Shown here in pieces: positions 12,458 through 25,285 of a stretch of 64,000 nt of DNA; the first letter of the stretch is position 1; each line of letters opens with the position of its first letter. Where the stretch lies: positions 1,560,001 to 1,624,000 of the forward strand of contig JALECJ010000255.1 in NCBI GenBank assembly GCA_023515745.1, read 5' to 3'. Source of the stretch: Amoeboaphelidium protococcarum. Lineage: Eukaryota; Aphelidiomycota; Aphelidea. The notes under the pieces were generated by a model. The model was not told where the DNA came from and ran no database searches. It saw nothing but the letters and a program-made list of their open reading frames with translations. The translations under genes and the position numbers were made by a program.

Positions 12458-13042
12458 ATGTTCAGCGTAAATCAACGTCTCTTTAGCACGACACGTCAAG
12501 TAGCATCACGATTTAAAATGACCAAGATTTAAACTACTAACACTGAAAAGGCACCTAAAGCTATAGGACCTTACTCTCAGGCTAAAGTTTACAACGGCAT
12601 GGTGTTCTGTTCCGGTCAGATTCCATTGAAGTTGAATGGCGAAATTTTGAGTGGTGATGTTACAGATTAAGCGGTAAGAATATCTGTGATACTAAGATGA
12701 CCTTTAAATCCGCCTAATTATCATTTTTGTATTACATTAGATGTAGAGATTGGCCATTGACAACTTGAAGAATGTGTTAGAAGCGTCAAACTCTGATCTG
12801 GACCATGTTCTAAAGACCACGGTGTTTTTGAAGGACATGAACGATTTTGCTCGCGTTAATGAAGTTTACGCCACGGTAATGTCTCTTAATTCTATAACTA
12901 TACATAGAATGGATACATATCTTAAGTTTTAACTGTGTAGTACTTTCCTAATAAGCCTGCACGCTCAGCGATTGAAGTTGCGCGCTTGCCCAAAGATGTG
13001 TTATTTGAAATTGAAGCGGTGGCTGTGCAAAAGGAAGCATGA
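12458..13042 (+). CDS. RIDA: RidA/YER057c/UK114 family enamine deaminase, probably mitochondrial
   Basis: Exons 12458-12673, 12741-12875 and 12941-13042; 150 residues. An N-terminal extension [20 protein letters not shown] has the look of a mitochondrial presequence and is followed by an internal Met, so a cytosolic shorter form is possible. The RidA core is clear: [27 protein letters not shown], then [19 protein letters not shown] and [19 protein letters not shown]. The Arg that binds the substrate carboxylate sits in [23 protein letters not shown]. RidA hydrolyses reactive 2-aminoacrylate and related enamines from PLP enzymes. TAA at 12668 and TAG after intron 1 fall at family Gln positions. 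Introns are 67 and 65 nt. Confidence 0.93.
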
Positions 13043-13339
13043 CATGCCTGACTTGATAAAACTTCATTATTATAATAGGTTCGACTTGATTTTTATTCTA
13101 TCTTGCGTTGCTTAGTGTTCGATTAAAGAGATCCATGAAAATCATTCAAAGACGGGCGTTTCAAATATGACGAAGGTGTGCACCATTCAATACGTGAAGG
13201 CAACATAAGTTGATATTAAGAATCAACCACTTATTAAAAAGAGATAAAGTCAAGAAAATTAAAGTCAGTTCACATTTTTATTCACCTCATTTCCAATTAT
13301 CATTATCCTAAATCCTCCAAATATTACCAAAATAGATGC
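13043..13339. terminator. Convergent 3' intergenic region
   Basis: About 300 bases between the convergent RidA and actin genes, AT-rich with A/T runs. It must hold both 3' ends. No gene seen. Confidence 0.3.
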
Positions 13340-15198
<1,859 letters not shown>

Positions 15199-15906
15199 AT
15201 GTACGAAAGCTTTACAATAAATTTGTTAATTGCCAGAGTATTGAATCTGTTCGCGTTGGTTCTCACAGTAGTGGCTACTATTGGTGGAATTAACGCTGGT
15301 ACACTGAAAGAGTTACCATGGCTCAAGGGCGCCATTGCATACGATATAAACGCGCAAGAAGTGGGTCAATTTTACATAATCTCATTTTGGATGAGTTTAT
15401 GGGAGTTTTGTTTTGTATCTCCACAGTCTGCTTTCCCACAATGCTCTGCTCTGGCAGATGCACAGGTGTACTCGCTCACTTCTGGTAAATCATCTCCAAT
15501 AGCTGATGTGTATAGTAAAGCCTTGCCGTACGTTCACATCGCTGCAGCCGCTGTTCTACTCCTCACTCTTTTTATATCACTACTGCGCTTCCGACACATC
15601 ATTGTCAGCTCTTTGGCTATGGTGGCGTGTCTGACTCAGGTTGCCGCGTTTGGAACAGCTCTATATTATAATGACTGGATTAAAACTGATCTTGAACAAT
15701 TTTTCACTGATCCTTCTAATCCGGGTAATGCCAATGCTGAGGCAAATTTTGTCAGTTTAGACACCAGTGCATGGCTTTCGTCTACTTCAGTTGCGCTGAT
15801 GCTACTCTCTACCGTGTTCTATTTTTGTCATAGTTACCGGACCCACAAGCAGGATAAGAAGCGCGAAGCTATACACACCAATGCAAGGATTGCAGACTAC
15901 TATTGA
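15199..15906 (+). CDS. SUR7/PalI-type (claudin-like) four-helix membrane protein
   Basis: 235 residues with hydrophobic helices at about 8-30, 112-130, 134-158 and 194-213. This gives a four-pass protein with a long first extracellular loop and a short charged cytoplasmic tail. The first loop contains SLWEFC followed ten residues later by a second Cys, the L-W-x2-C-x8-10-C pattern shared by claudins and fungal SUR7/PalI proteins. Fungal relatives sit in plasma-membrane domains (eisosomes) or act in ambient-pH sensing. I infer a plasma-membrane organiser, but the exact orthology is open. Notably the frame needs no TAR codon at all. Start ATG 15199 directly precedes the first helix. Confidence 0.6.
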   Translation: MYESFTINLLIARVLNLFALVLTVVATIGGINAGTLKELPWLKGAIAYDINAQEVGQFYIISFWMSLWEFCFVSPQSAFPQCSALADAQVYSLTSGKSSPIADVYSKALPYVHIAAAAVLLLTLFISLLRFRHIIVSSLAMVACLTQVAAFGTALYYNDWIKTDLEQFFTDPSNPGNANAEANFVSLDTSAWLSSTSVALMLLSTVFYFCHSYRTHKQDKKREAIHTNARIADYY

Positions 15907-16004
15907 TGTCAGTCAAGCGTAAGGGATCACAAGATTCTGAACAAATATAATGTTGTTTTATAGAAATGCTAATCATTATATTTTCTCACATTGCGCATAT
16001 CAAT

Positions 16005-17366
16005 TCACATTAAAATCTCATTCTTGTAAGAGCTGTTCAAGTCTTTGTGCGGCAAGACGATGCAGTTGCGAATGATCTATTCACTCGCCACACTGACAGA
16101 GTCACCTAGAATCGTGACGCTCTAATTCTTGACTCCATTTGGGAGCATCAAATCAGTCATTGGAGACGTGGAAACATTAGCACCCAGATCAGAGATATTG
16201 GCAGCTGGACTGACGTTCTCACCCGCATACTGAGGCGTGCCTTCAATTCTAACCCACTAGCCAATCTTGCAATTCCAGCCGACAATAGAGTACAAAATGC
16301 AAGAGCTTGCACCAATCTCAACATTATCCAGTATGATGCTCTCTTTAATACACACACCTTTTCCGATATTACACTTTGGACCGATGCTCACATTAGGCCC
16401 AATTTTAGCTGATGGATCAACGTGAGCAGATGGATGAATGAACACATCGCCAATGATGGTAGGACCACCCTCACCACTTGACTCCTTCTTCTAAGGGACC
16501 AACTTAGTTGGACTGCAATGACGATACTAATACAAGTACAACTTGTTAGATGGAAGAGCGGATCCAGCAGACTTGATCTGACGCCAAAACTCATTCGTTT
16601 AATATACAAATAACTGACCGCTTTGAGCTAGTGGACGTAGGATATCCTGTTCAAGACTCAAGTGTTCAGAGTGATCTACACCGGTGCTAATAGAGGCGGC
16701 GCTATCCAACGTCTTCTCCATCAGTTTGAAAATCACCGGGCTGAAGACGTAAACACCACAACTGATGAGGTCAGATACAAATGTCTCTGGCTTCTCCACG
16801 TAATGAAGCACCTTGTCAGATTCTGATTCAGCTACAATACATCCGTACTTGTGTGACAACTCTTTCGGGACTTTGGTACCAAGTATAGTACCAGCAGCAG
16901 TGGCCCCCTTCTATTTATGAAACTGTACCATACTCTGCAGAGGGAATGCAGAGCATACATCAGCGTGTAGAACAAAGATGAACTCTGGCGATCCACGCAG
17001 AATCTAATCTCTAAAGTGATAAAGACCACCACCAGTTCCCAATGATTAGAACTCTCTCAAATACCTACACACCGTCGTAGAACTTTTTAAAAGTCAATTT
17101 TACTCAGAGCATAGACAAACCTACCTAACGTTAATAGATGGAAAGTCGGTAGCCACCTACTACAAGAACTGGGCAAATTCACTTGGCTCAAAAAATCCAA
17201 TCAACAGAATCTCCTTCATGTCAGGGACTTTGGCAAGAGCTTGAACATGGTGGTACACTATAGGCAGACCAGCAATGGGAAACAACGGCTTTGGAACTGT
17301 AAGAGATAGCGGACGGAATCTTGTACCTCTACTCGGACCTCCGACTAGGATGACCGCCTTGTGCAT
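16005..17366 (-). CDS. GMPPA: Mannose-1-phosphate guanylyltransferase alpha subunit (GMPPA-like)
   Basis: Two exons, 17125-17366 and 16005-17064 (minus strand), with a 60-nt GT-AG intron; 433 residues. The N-terminal nucleotidyltransferase domain starts [21 protein letters not shown], followed by [39 protein letters not shown] and FIFVLHADV continue it. A left-handed beta-helix of hexapeptide repeats follows ([20 protein letters not shown] and similar). The end [18 protein letters not shown] is GMPPA-specific. GMPPA is the regulatory partner of GMPPB in making GDP-mannose for glycosylation and cell walls. The [12 protein letters not shown] form, rather than a GGxGTRLRPLT loop, supports the alpha subunit. 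Intron joins INV|RYLREF as in other species. Confidence 0.92.
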
Positions 17367-18326
17367 CTTACAGATGTTTATTTTAGCTGGTATTCTGAGC
17401 AGTTGACGCGGAGGTTTAAAAATATTTAAAACTGCTGTCTCAGAACGCGCTTTGAAAGAATTTCGCTGTTCAAGATCACCACGCGCGATTTTGAGTGAGC
17501 AATGCTACTATCGTTTATATAAAAATCTCTACACTTCGACTCGCTTGATTGGGTTCAATTTTTATATGAGTCAGTTAAGTTGCTTCGGCCGGATATTTTA
17601 TCATCAGCGAATCTCTTACTAAGGATCATTTAGAGGGCAACCATGCTTGAAACGCATATTTTTGGGGGAAAGTGTCGTACGATGTTATTCCTGCCGTGAG
17701 AAGAGTTGGCTTTACTACCGGCGTAACTGAACATTTTCATCTATGTTCAACTTTAACCGGAAGAACTTAGAGCGGATAGCCTTTTTTTGAACGCGGCAAT
17801 TTTTATGCTTTGACTCGGTGTTATGCAAACTCTGTTAAAGACGAATGAGAACGGCCTTCATAGCAAAACTGCCATGTACATTGTTAATTTACTGTACGTT
17901 ATGTTCATGATCCATTAATTGTGTAAACTACACGTTAAAGTGATATCAATTGATAAATACCATCAACTATGCTTTAACGCTTCATCACAGAAAGAGCAAG
18001 AAAAGAGGCCACCACTACTTGTGATAACATTAACGAGCACACTCAAAGAATAATAATAATAACTATTGTTATTTAATAGTCATACAAAATATTGATACAA
18101 GAACCAGAAATAAGTAGATCAAATAAATTTATATGACACTTAATTGCTGGAACGGGGGAACCCAAATCAGCTGAGTTGCAACTAAACACATGTGGCGTAG
18201 TCGCAAAGAATTTAGAAAATTTTCTCACGCTCATTCCCACGGTGATCTGAAATACAATTGTAGACTCATACACAATTATTGCAATAGTATATTATAATTC
18301 AATCACATATATATAATATATATTAG
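17367..18326. other. Longest gene-free gap, with a GC-richer segment
   Basis: About 960 bases between the divergent GMPPA and CSL genes. The outer parts are AT-rich. The stretch 17575-17860 is less AT-rich and carries aaggatcattt at 17622-17632, which resembles both the 18S rRNA 3' end and the U3 snoRNA box A core. The flanking bases match neither. I see no supported protein gene and no tRNA. A structured RNA or long CSL promoter is possible. Confidence 0.35.
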
Positions 18327-21074
18327 ATGCTGACAATGACAAATAATGAAGATCCTTATAACACAGACATCAATGATATTTTGAAGAATATTCTGGAACA
18401 ATAGAAGCTGTTTGACCAGAGCGAAGGGATATTCGGCCAGGACAATTTTGACGCCGCATATCCATCCAACGATTCAAGTACATGGTTCACGGGGGAGTTC
18501 CCTTATTATTATGGTGGTGGTAATAGCACTGTGCAGGGACAGGAAGCTTCTGTAAATGATCAATTTATACCGTCGATTCCACAATCCATCTCTGCGCCAG
18601 TTTTGAATGTCTAGGATAGAAGTGGGGCTAACGATAATTCTTCGCTCAACAACAAGAGACCTCATCGCCTGATTCAGAGTTCCAACGATGATCTGGCAAT
18701 TTTGTATAACAGCAATAAAAGAGTTGCCACGGCTGTCACGCCCTCTAATGCTGCTGTGAATCTGTATAACGATAGTCAGAATCGGTCTCTATCCTCTAGA
18801 TCTCCGTAATGCTATGAATCCACCAGCACTGTTGAATCTGCTGCTGCGTCTCGTCTGGCGCTGAACTCGAATTGTGACCCCATCAAGGCTGCCAAATTGG
18901 ACCTTCGTGGATAAAGCGTGTAAGAATTGGATAGAGTACCGTCCAATGAATAGTCTGCACTCGTGTTGGATCCTAATTTAGGTGCTCAAGTTCAAGTGTC
19001 TATTAGGGATTCTTTAGCTTCTTCCACCCAAAATTCAATGAATCATGACTTGCACGAGTTTCTTTTAAAATCGCGCGCTGTGATTTGTAGATTGGAAGAG
19101 CCCGGTGTTAAGCTCTGGCACTCGGATCTGTAGAAAGTGGTTGATGATTACTGCCATGATATGGGGCATCGTAAAGTATGCAAAGTTACCGTGATGACTC
19201 CTTGTATTGCTTAAAAGTCATACGGAACTGAGAAGCGCTTCTTTTGTCCACCTCCAATGATCAGCATGTCCTCATAGCTTTTACGTAGTGTGAATGATAA
19301 TGGCGAATCTAAAGCTGCTGAAGAGTAGTAGGATGCTAAAGAGGTTCCCAGTGTGACAACTTCTCCGCATCACAGCGGCAAATTACATGCAGACAGTTGT
19401 GGAGGATAGCCATCGCTTTTACTTCATCAGATGGATCTGTAGATACCTGATGAGCAGAGCGTACTGGCAGTCTTTCGGAATATGCACATGAACGATGTCA
19501 GTCAACTCAAGATGGGCATAAATTAGGAAGAATAGGATGTTAGAGAGCACGTTGGTCAGATTTTGGGTCCATCACTAGTGGCAGATTAGCAAAAGAAGGA
19601 TTTCATTCTCAATTTTAGATTATCAGATTAGAAATAAGGTCACTTGGGGACTTTCCAATCGCAGCCAATGAGTCTCATCTCAAAGCCGTCCAAGAGGAAA
19701 TTTAGTTCAAAATTGGCAAAGAAACCGCTGTCTCCTCTCACAAGCCAGGCGGCATTTGGACCGGACATCATAGTTGCTGGTTCTGCTATTGCGCTGTTTA
19801 ATCGCGTTAAGAATTAGAACATTTCTACGCGTTGTCTTGCACTTGAGTTCAATGCCAGAGAAGGGCGACGAGTATTGGTTGGTAAGAATGTTGCTTGGCA
19901 TCCTTTCTAGCTTCAGATTAGTGGTTCTCATTCATTTGAGGATAATCAAGAACGAGTCATTTATGATGGTTAGATTGTTCGTATCTGCAGCACTAATCCT
20001 GATTTTAGATCACCTCGGTTGATAGTGCGAACAGCTGATGTAAGTAAATCAGGCAGAGCTACTGCATAAACTCATGGGAGCACCGATGTAGACTCAGCTG
20101 TACCTGCTCCTCTGACTCAGTTGCAACATTTATCCTTTGAGTTTGCAGATAGACCCGGGTATTACCTTTCCATCAATATGGATAGTGGTGAGGCCACCGC
20201 AATTTACTCAAAAGACAATGTAATTACAGAAATTTCTACTTGGACCATAGTTAATGTTAAACAGGTTCAGTATAGCTGGTATCAGTAGTTATCATCTGCG
20301 GCTATGTAGCTACCTTTCAGTCCTGTCCCATAGATTTAAGGCTATGATATGCAATTTATGGAATTCACGTCGCTTAATCAAGTTGCCAGCGGTGTTCGTG
20401 GTGGAAGGACGGTTGCTGTATTTGATATCAAATTTGATGTGTATAGCTTCGCCCTTATACTTCATGAGATATCAAAGCGTCGTAACGTCAGCGTCAAGGA
20501 AGCTCTTGGATTGTGTGATTTTGCGTTATACCTGGGCAATGTTCAATGTAATACTTTACATGCTGAGTACTTTGTCACTACTGATAATTTGACTGTCGTT
20601 CCATTGGTGTCTCTACTATCTGAAAATTCTATTGCGTTACAATAGCCTGCGTTAGAAGTTAAGCTTCGTTAGATCGTTGTTGTACCGACCATCTCTGACT
20701 GTGTTCACCGTGGCTTATGGCTAGAGAATCTGGCTTAAAATGTACCAAATCTTCATTTATAATCTATTATTATGCAAGCTGGCCAAAGGGGCGATAATGC
20801 TAATGCTGTGACATCGATTGATCCTCAGTCGATGCTTCGTGGTAGTGTGTCTGATAAAACTCCGAAAGGATTTCCTTCGTAACTTGCCTCGATTCAAATG
20901 AATGAATTGGACTCCTCTACGTCATTCAGCTTACCACTGTTGTTGGTTAGGAAAATTGATTCCACGCTCTATCCTACTCATCATCGTCTCACGTACAAGA
21001 TCTCCACCGCGCAGCGTCAGGTAATGGTGAAGGATCAAGCTTTGTCTCAGTTTTACTATCCTGGTTTCCATTGA
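18327..21074 (+). CDS. CSL (CBF1/RBP-J/Suppressor of Hairless family) transcription factor
   Basis: A 915-residue open frame without introns. Residues 1 to ~250 are Ser/Asn-rich and probably disordered. The RHR-N DNA-binding region has CIAQKSYGTEKRFFCPPP (about 19207-19260), an almost exact CSL signature. The beta-trefoil follows: AGSAIALFNRVKNQNISTRC, then LEFNAREG and the WHPF segment. Then RSPRLIVRTADVSKSGRA and the late ISTWTIVNV...YSWYQ match the trefoil end. A C-terminal immunoglobulin-like domain is expected in the rest. CSL proteins bind GTGGGAA-type sites. They are the Notch effectors in animals, and fungal ones (Cbf11/Cbf12) control adhesion and lipid genes. Long inserts in the trefoil resemble fungal class members. 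This is the best phylogenetic marker here. Confidence 0.9.
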
Positions 21075-21299
21075 TTCAAAGCTGTATGGCGTAACGCGTA
21101 CTAAAGACTTATGAACATATTATTGTACCATATATTATTATTATTATTTCTGATTATTGTTGTTCGGCTCTTGAGAAATATCTTTCTGATGTTCAAATGA
21201 TTGCATTTCACTTTTAAAGAATTGAATTTCATTCCTTTAGAAATTCTTTTACTTCTCCCTTTGGATTTACTGTAAGCAACGTCGTAATTAGCGTAAAAG

Positions 21300-22538
21300 A
21301 TGGATAAATAAGAGATTATTAATAATAGTCTGTAGAATGTATCTGCGCCTACATTGATAAGTAATTCGAACGAAGTGTCTGTGGAATTAAGCCCTCAGAG
21401 TATAACTTCCCAGGTTAGCAGATTACAAGTTGGTGCTCAAGACATGCATGCGTGGAAGTTTTCTAATGCCGACTTGAACCAACCACTTGCTTAGATGTAA
21501 TCGATTGCTTAGAAATATAGTATTGATATGAAGGAGTAGCTGCATGAGAGGTAGAAAATTCCTGATAATTAGATGCCAGACATGCGCGACTTTCTAAAGT
21601 TAGACCAATTGCAAGCTTATCAGTAGATGGCTAATTTAGCCAAGTAGTAATTATTGACTTAAATTAGCGCTGATTAATATGATGCAATGGAGTGTTGGAA
21701 GTGGAGAATACATGCGCTTATGAAGCTCAAGTGTTATTCAGAAGCTCTTGAGGAACTGTAATAATTATTAGAGTATCCAAACTTATCGGTCACATTGCGC
21801 CTGTACAATGCTCATTTACCGGCACTACTTGGTAACCACCCTGAAGCTATCGTGCGTCTATTGCAGTTGAAGAGCTTGAACAGTACTTCCGATGCTCTGA
21901 GTGAGCAAAATGATCAATAATAATAGCAGCGGCAATTTGTATTATTGACCAAATCTGACCTGCTCTAAGTTGATTAGTACCTCATACACAGTTTTATCGC
22001 GATAAATGATTACTTCAATGCCAACTTGATTGTAAATTAGATCCTGGTAGACTTCAGCAGTGATCTTGGTGCGCTCTCAATGTCTGCCAAATCTCTTCTG
22101 TTCATGGGTAATATACTGCAGGCGAGGAAGGTTTTCAATCAGATTGAAGTTTTATTAAAATCTTAGGATCATTCATAGCAGCTTGGAGATGTTAATAGCC
22201 ACGATACACTCATGATCAACCGATCATTGCTGGCTATGGCTGAAGGAGATTGGAACAGTGCACAGACTATACTCACAACTCTGATGAGCGCGTCACCAGA
22301 GAATATGGTGGCTATTAACAATCTATGTATCTGTATGCTGTACAATGGCAAGTTGCAGGAATCTATCTCATTATTGGAGTCTGTATCAGCCAGTATTATA
22401 AATGAGTCTGTGCTCTTCAACTTGGTCACACTGTATGAGTTGGCATCGGAACGTAACTTGTAAAAGCGCACCAGACTTTTTCTCAATGTCGCTGCCAAGG
22501 CTGGAGATTCTTTTGACTATTCTGTATTGAAAATGTGA
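21300..22538 (+). CDS. TRAPPC12-like TPR protein
   Basis: 412 residues, intronless. The N-terminal ~120 residues are Gln-rich, with many TAR codons. From about residue 130 on it is all-helical with TPR-like pairs: AMECWKWRIHALMKLKCYSE, then LFMGNILQARKVFNQIEVLL and NRSLLAMAEGDWNSAQTILT. The most conserved block is AINNLCICMLYNGKLQESIS (about 22313-22372), followed by LFNLVTLYELASE. This matches the C-terminal repeat region of TRAPPC12, a subunit of metazoan TRAPPIII that activates Rab1 in ER-Golgi and autophagy traffic. It is shorter than the human protein. A generic TPR protein is the alternative. Upstream ACGCGT at 21094. Its 3' end is 60 bases from the convergent PSF3 gene. Confidence 0.65.
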
Positions 22539-22597
22539 ATATTATATATGGTACATGAAGATATTGGTGTTTTATACTATAAAATGAAACTATATTA

Positions 22598-23352
22598 TCA
22601 CATCTTGATCAATTGATCGTTTCTCTTCACTTTTCCATTGTCGCCGTCTCTGTTCCACCACTGGTCGGCTTGTTTGAAGGATTAAATTGCACACAGATAC
22701 ACTACACTTTGATGTAAATGGACAATTAGTACATTAAAAAGGCATAAATGTACATATACACTTACTCTGTTTCTCCATTTCTTCCAGACTATCCACGTAT
22801 TCATGCAGGACACCGGCCATCTTCTCATTACACCTGGATGCATAAGCACGTTGAAGTATATGAGCAATACGCTTTTGGAAGCTTTACACCAGGACGCGTT
22901 TCAGCTGAGGAGATGTTTCAATTCTACACATATCAAGTCATGATACACAATATCTTCTTATACTATAAATGTCCTTTTAATTAGTCAGAGAACTCCTACG
23001 TTTCAAGTATAGTGATAGCGAAGCGGTAAAAGTATGTAGACAACTCACGCAAATTCAGAATCTCGGGTACAGAGTCCAAATCTTACAGAACATTATCTTT
23101 TAAACATCTGGGCAGTTCTTCGAGAGTGACTAGACCATATCTGGCAAGGATACAAGCAATCCAGAACGGCATTTCAGTCCGTGTGTGCTGTAAGCAATTG
23201 ACACCAGCAATGGTCAAATCTGGCACTTGGATTTTGCATATGAGCTTCTACAACTTTACTGATGCATCATATTACTTCTATAGTCAAATTTTAATTAACC
23301 TGAATCTTACCTCTTGTTGAGCAATAATCTCATCAATATCAAAATAAGACAT
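22598..23352 (-). CDS. PSF3: GINS complex subunit PSF3
   Basis: Four exons on the minus strand: 23311-23352, 22964-23247, 22766-22923 and 22598-22701; 195 residues, the family norm. It begins MSYFDIDEIIAQQE as PSF3 does. The beta-rich B region KLICKIQVPDLTIAG follows, then the hallmark TRTEMPFWIACILARYGLVT. Later come LSTYFYRFAITILETQEFSDQ, SFQKRIAHILQRAYASRCNE and the C-terminal SFKQADQWWNRD. GINS joins Cdc45 and Mcm2-7 to form the replicative CMG helicase. Introns are 63, 40 and 64 nt, all GT-AG ending TGTAG; the 40-nt intron is the shortest seen here. In intron 3 the second TGTAG is chosen because only it restores the conserved C-terminus. Confidence 0.88.
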
Positions 23353-23383
23353 TTTATAACAGTCTTATTTTAGGAATACTGTT

Positions 23384-23397
23384 AGAGAGAGAGAGAG
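23384..23397. repeat. (AG)7 microsatellite
   Basis: A pure AG dinucleotide run 32 bases upstream of the PSF3 start codon; on the PSF3 strand it is a CT tract in the probable leader or core promoter. Confidence 0.8.
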
Positions 23398-23485
23398 TTT
23401 AGAACGATGAAACAGGTTAGTGTAGTATGCAAAGATCAGCTTTAACTCTTCTAAGCTCAATTTATTCACGATTAGTGTATCTTTG

Positions 23486-23491
23486 ACGCGT
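23486..23491. promoter_or_regulatory. ACGCGT (MluI cell-cycle box-like) upstream of PSF3
   Basis: Palindromic ACGCGT 134 bases before the PSF3 ATG. In fungi this box binds MBF to drive S-phase genes, which fits a replication gene. The motif's high background in this window weakens the case. Confidence 0.4.
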
Positions 23492-23785
23492 TTGATGTTA
23501 AATGTGGCCTATTATTTCAATCATTTGCATAAATATTAGGGAGATATTCAGTATAACTACCGTAAATGGTTCGATAGCTTATTGGCAATACTCAACCGTG
23601 GAAGTGTGCCTAGTTTGCGTGGTTGAGAAAATAACAAGATGCGCAGATTGATATCTTACAGCGTAACATATGCACATTGTTATTTCTTTATATATTTTAC
23701 GCCTGGTAATCATCAGGATGGTTGTTTGAGAAGTTTAATAGCTTGCCACGTCCACGTTAAGATACCAAAAATGAGGGTGGCACAA

Positions 23786-23797
23786 CCCCCCCCCCCC
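23786..23797 (+). repeat. C12 homopolymer
   Basis: Twelve consecutive C in an AT-rich intergenic region; likely length-polymorphic and prone to sequencing error. Confidence 0.9.
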
Positions 23798-23882
23798 TGA
23801 ATAAAAAACACGCAAATCTCTTTATCGTCTTATCACCTCTTTAATCTCGATATAAATTTGAAAGCTTTGCTTATATATCAAT

Positions 23883-24527
23883 ATGATTTTGGTTGTCGTC
23901 GTTGCATTGATTGCTCTTGCTCAAGCGTTTGATTTGAACACGTATTGTGATAACCCTGCTAACAGGAATATCTGCGAGGAGTCTGGAGCCATGAAAGTGG
24001 TTAAATTCTTGCGTGCTGCTGCTCACTATCAGTCTGCAAGCGCTGCTGCATTTAGAAGATTAGAGCCGTATGTCGCCGAACTTGAGCAAGCGATTGACGG
24101 CAGCATGATCGAAATGTATCAGCAAATGGTTTAATAAGGATATGCTCCTCAAATCCGTGGTCTGGAACAGTTTGCCGACTCTGCTGATGGGCTGATTGAG
24201 TATATGGCTGTTTACTTTTAGAATCATAAGGTTAGCTAGTAATTGAAGAGGCTGCCAAATCCTAATACTTTTCGTGATCCATAGAGCGATTACAGTCCCA
24301 TTGATGCTCCTACTCGCGAAATGGAAATGGTCAGACCCTCTCGCTTGTTCAAACGCGATGTTGTTTGGATCATATTTGGCAGTGTCGCGTTTACCAAGGC
24401 GCTGATCGTGTTTGGCATAATTCTCCTTGCTCTAATGGGAGTAGGTTTTGCTGCTAGTCTGGTTGGTGCATGTGCGGCTTGTTGTGGCTTTGGTTGTGCT
24501 GCTGCGTTTAGCTGTTGCGCAAATTGA
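23883..24527 (+). CDS. Small signal-peptide membrane protein with Cys-rich tail, unrecognised
   Basis: 214 residues. Residues 1-16 (MILVVVVALIALAQAF) form a signal peptide. The body to about residue 155 is helical and Ala/Gln-rich with three early Cys. A KR-containing stretch precedes one strong transmembrane helix at about 165-195. The tail is dominated by Gly, Ala and Cys: residues 196-214 contain seven Cys (ACAACCGFGCAAAFSCCAN). A TATA-like element lies just upstream. I do not recognise the family. The topology suggests a type I surface protein whose short cytosolic tail could be palmitoylated. Five in-frame TAR codons must be read through. Confidence 0.7.
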
Positions 24528-24733
24528 GATTCAGAGAAACAAATTAAGAGGAATTTGCTAAAGTTGATTCCGTTAATAATAAATTAGAGTTTTCTGACAC
24601 TTTTATTCTACTTTTTTTTATATACAGTATGGTAATTTTGTCTAATTATCCGACACGTGAAGCCGGGCGCTACGGCACCACAGCGTAATTGCTTTCTTCT
24701 GTATGAGACGAAAATCACTCAAATTAAAGCAAA

Positions 24734-25285
24734 ATGGTCCGTAAATTAAAATTTCATGAGGAAAAGCTATTGAAAAAGGTTGACTTTGTAAATTGGAAGA
24801 GTGATAGTACGTTGAGAGAGTCAGAGGTAATTAGACGCTATCACCTCCAGTCACGAGAAGATTACACCAAGTATAATCGCATATGCGGTCAGATCAGGCA
24901 GTTGGCGAACAAGATATCACTCTTAGATCCAAAAGATCCATTTAGAAGTGATATGGAGACATAGCTGCTGGATAAATTATATTTCATTGGCGTCATTAAT
25001 TAAAAACACGCTCTGAGTCTATGTGAAAAGGTATCAGTGTCCGCATTCTGCAGACGTCGTCTACCTGTAGTAATGCTTCGCCTCAAGATGGCAGAAAATA
25101 TTCGCGATGCCACGCGTATGATTGAACAGGGCCACATACGCGTCGGTCCTCATTGTGTCACAGATCCGGCATTCCTCGTCGACCGTAACATGGAAGACTT
25201 TGTCACTTGGGTCAACACATCTGCATACAAGCGCAAGATCATGAAATACAACGATAAATTAGACGACTTTGACTTGCTTGATTGA
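24734..25285 (+). CDS. IMP3: IMP3, U3 snoRNP protein (uS4-like)
   Basis: 183 residues, identical in length to yeast Imp3. It starts [21 protein letters not shown], the family signature. An uS4-like N-terminal domain is followed by an S4 RNA-binding domain at about residues 108-165 ([36 protein letters not shown]). Imp3 is part of the small-subunit processome in the nucleolus, where it helps U3 snoRNA pair with pre-18S rRNA. Only three in-frame TAR codons (after DMET, in GVINQKH), no intron. Compact, well-conserved gene. Confidence 0.96.

Larger units (their letters stand above)
23353..23882. promoter_or_regulatory. Divergent intergenic region, PSF3 promoter
   Basis: 530 bases with an (AG)7 run at 23384-23397, ACGCGT at 23486-23491, a C12 homopolymer at 23786-23797 and a TATA-like ttatatatc just before 23883. 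One frame is open by chance across the region, and no convincing gene is supported. Confidence 0.45.

Noticed and set aside
17622-17632. aaggatcattt as U3 snoRNA box A or the 18S rRNA 3' end
   Set aside because: Flanking bases match neither RNA and the other U3 boxes are not found in order; an 11-base match can occur by chance.
23406-23885. A 159-codon TGA-free frame from ATG 23406 across the PSF3 upstream region
   Set aside because: It runs through the C12 homopolymer and ends inside the next gene's start codon. With one stop codon, chance frames of this length are common, and the translation has no family features.
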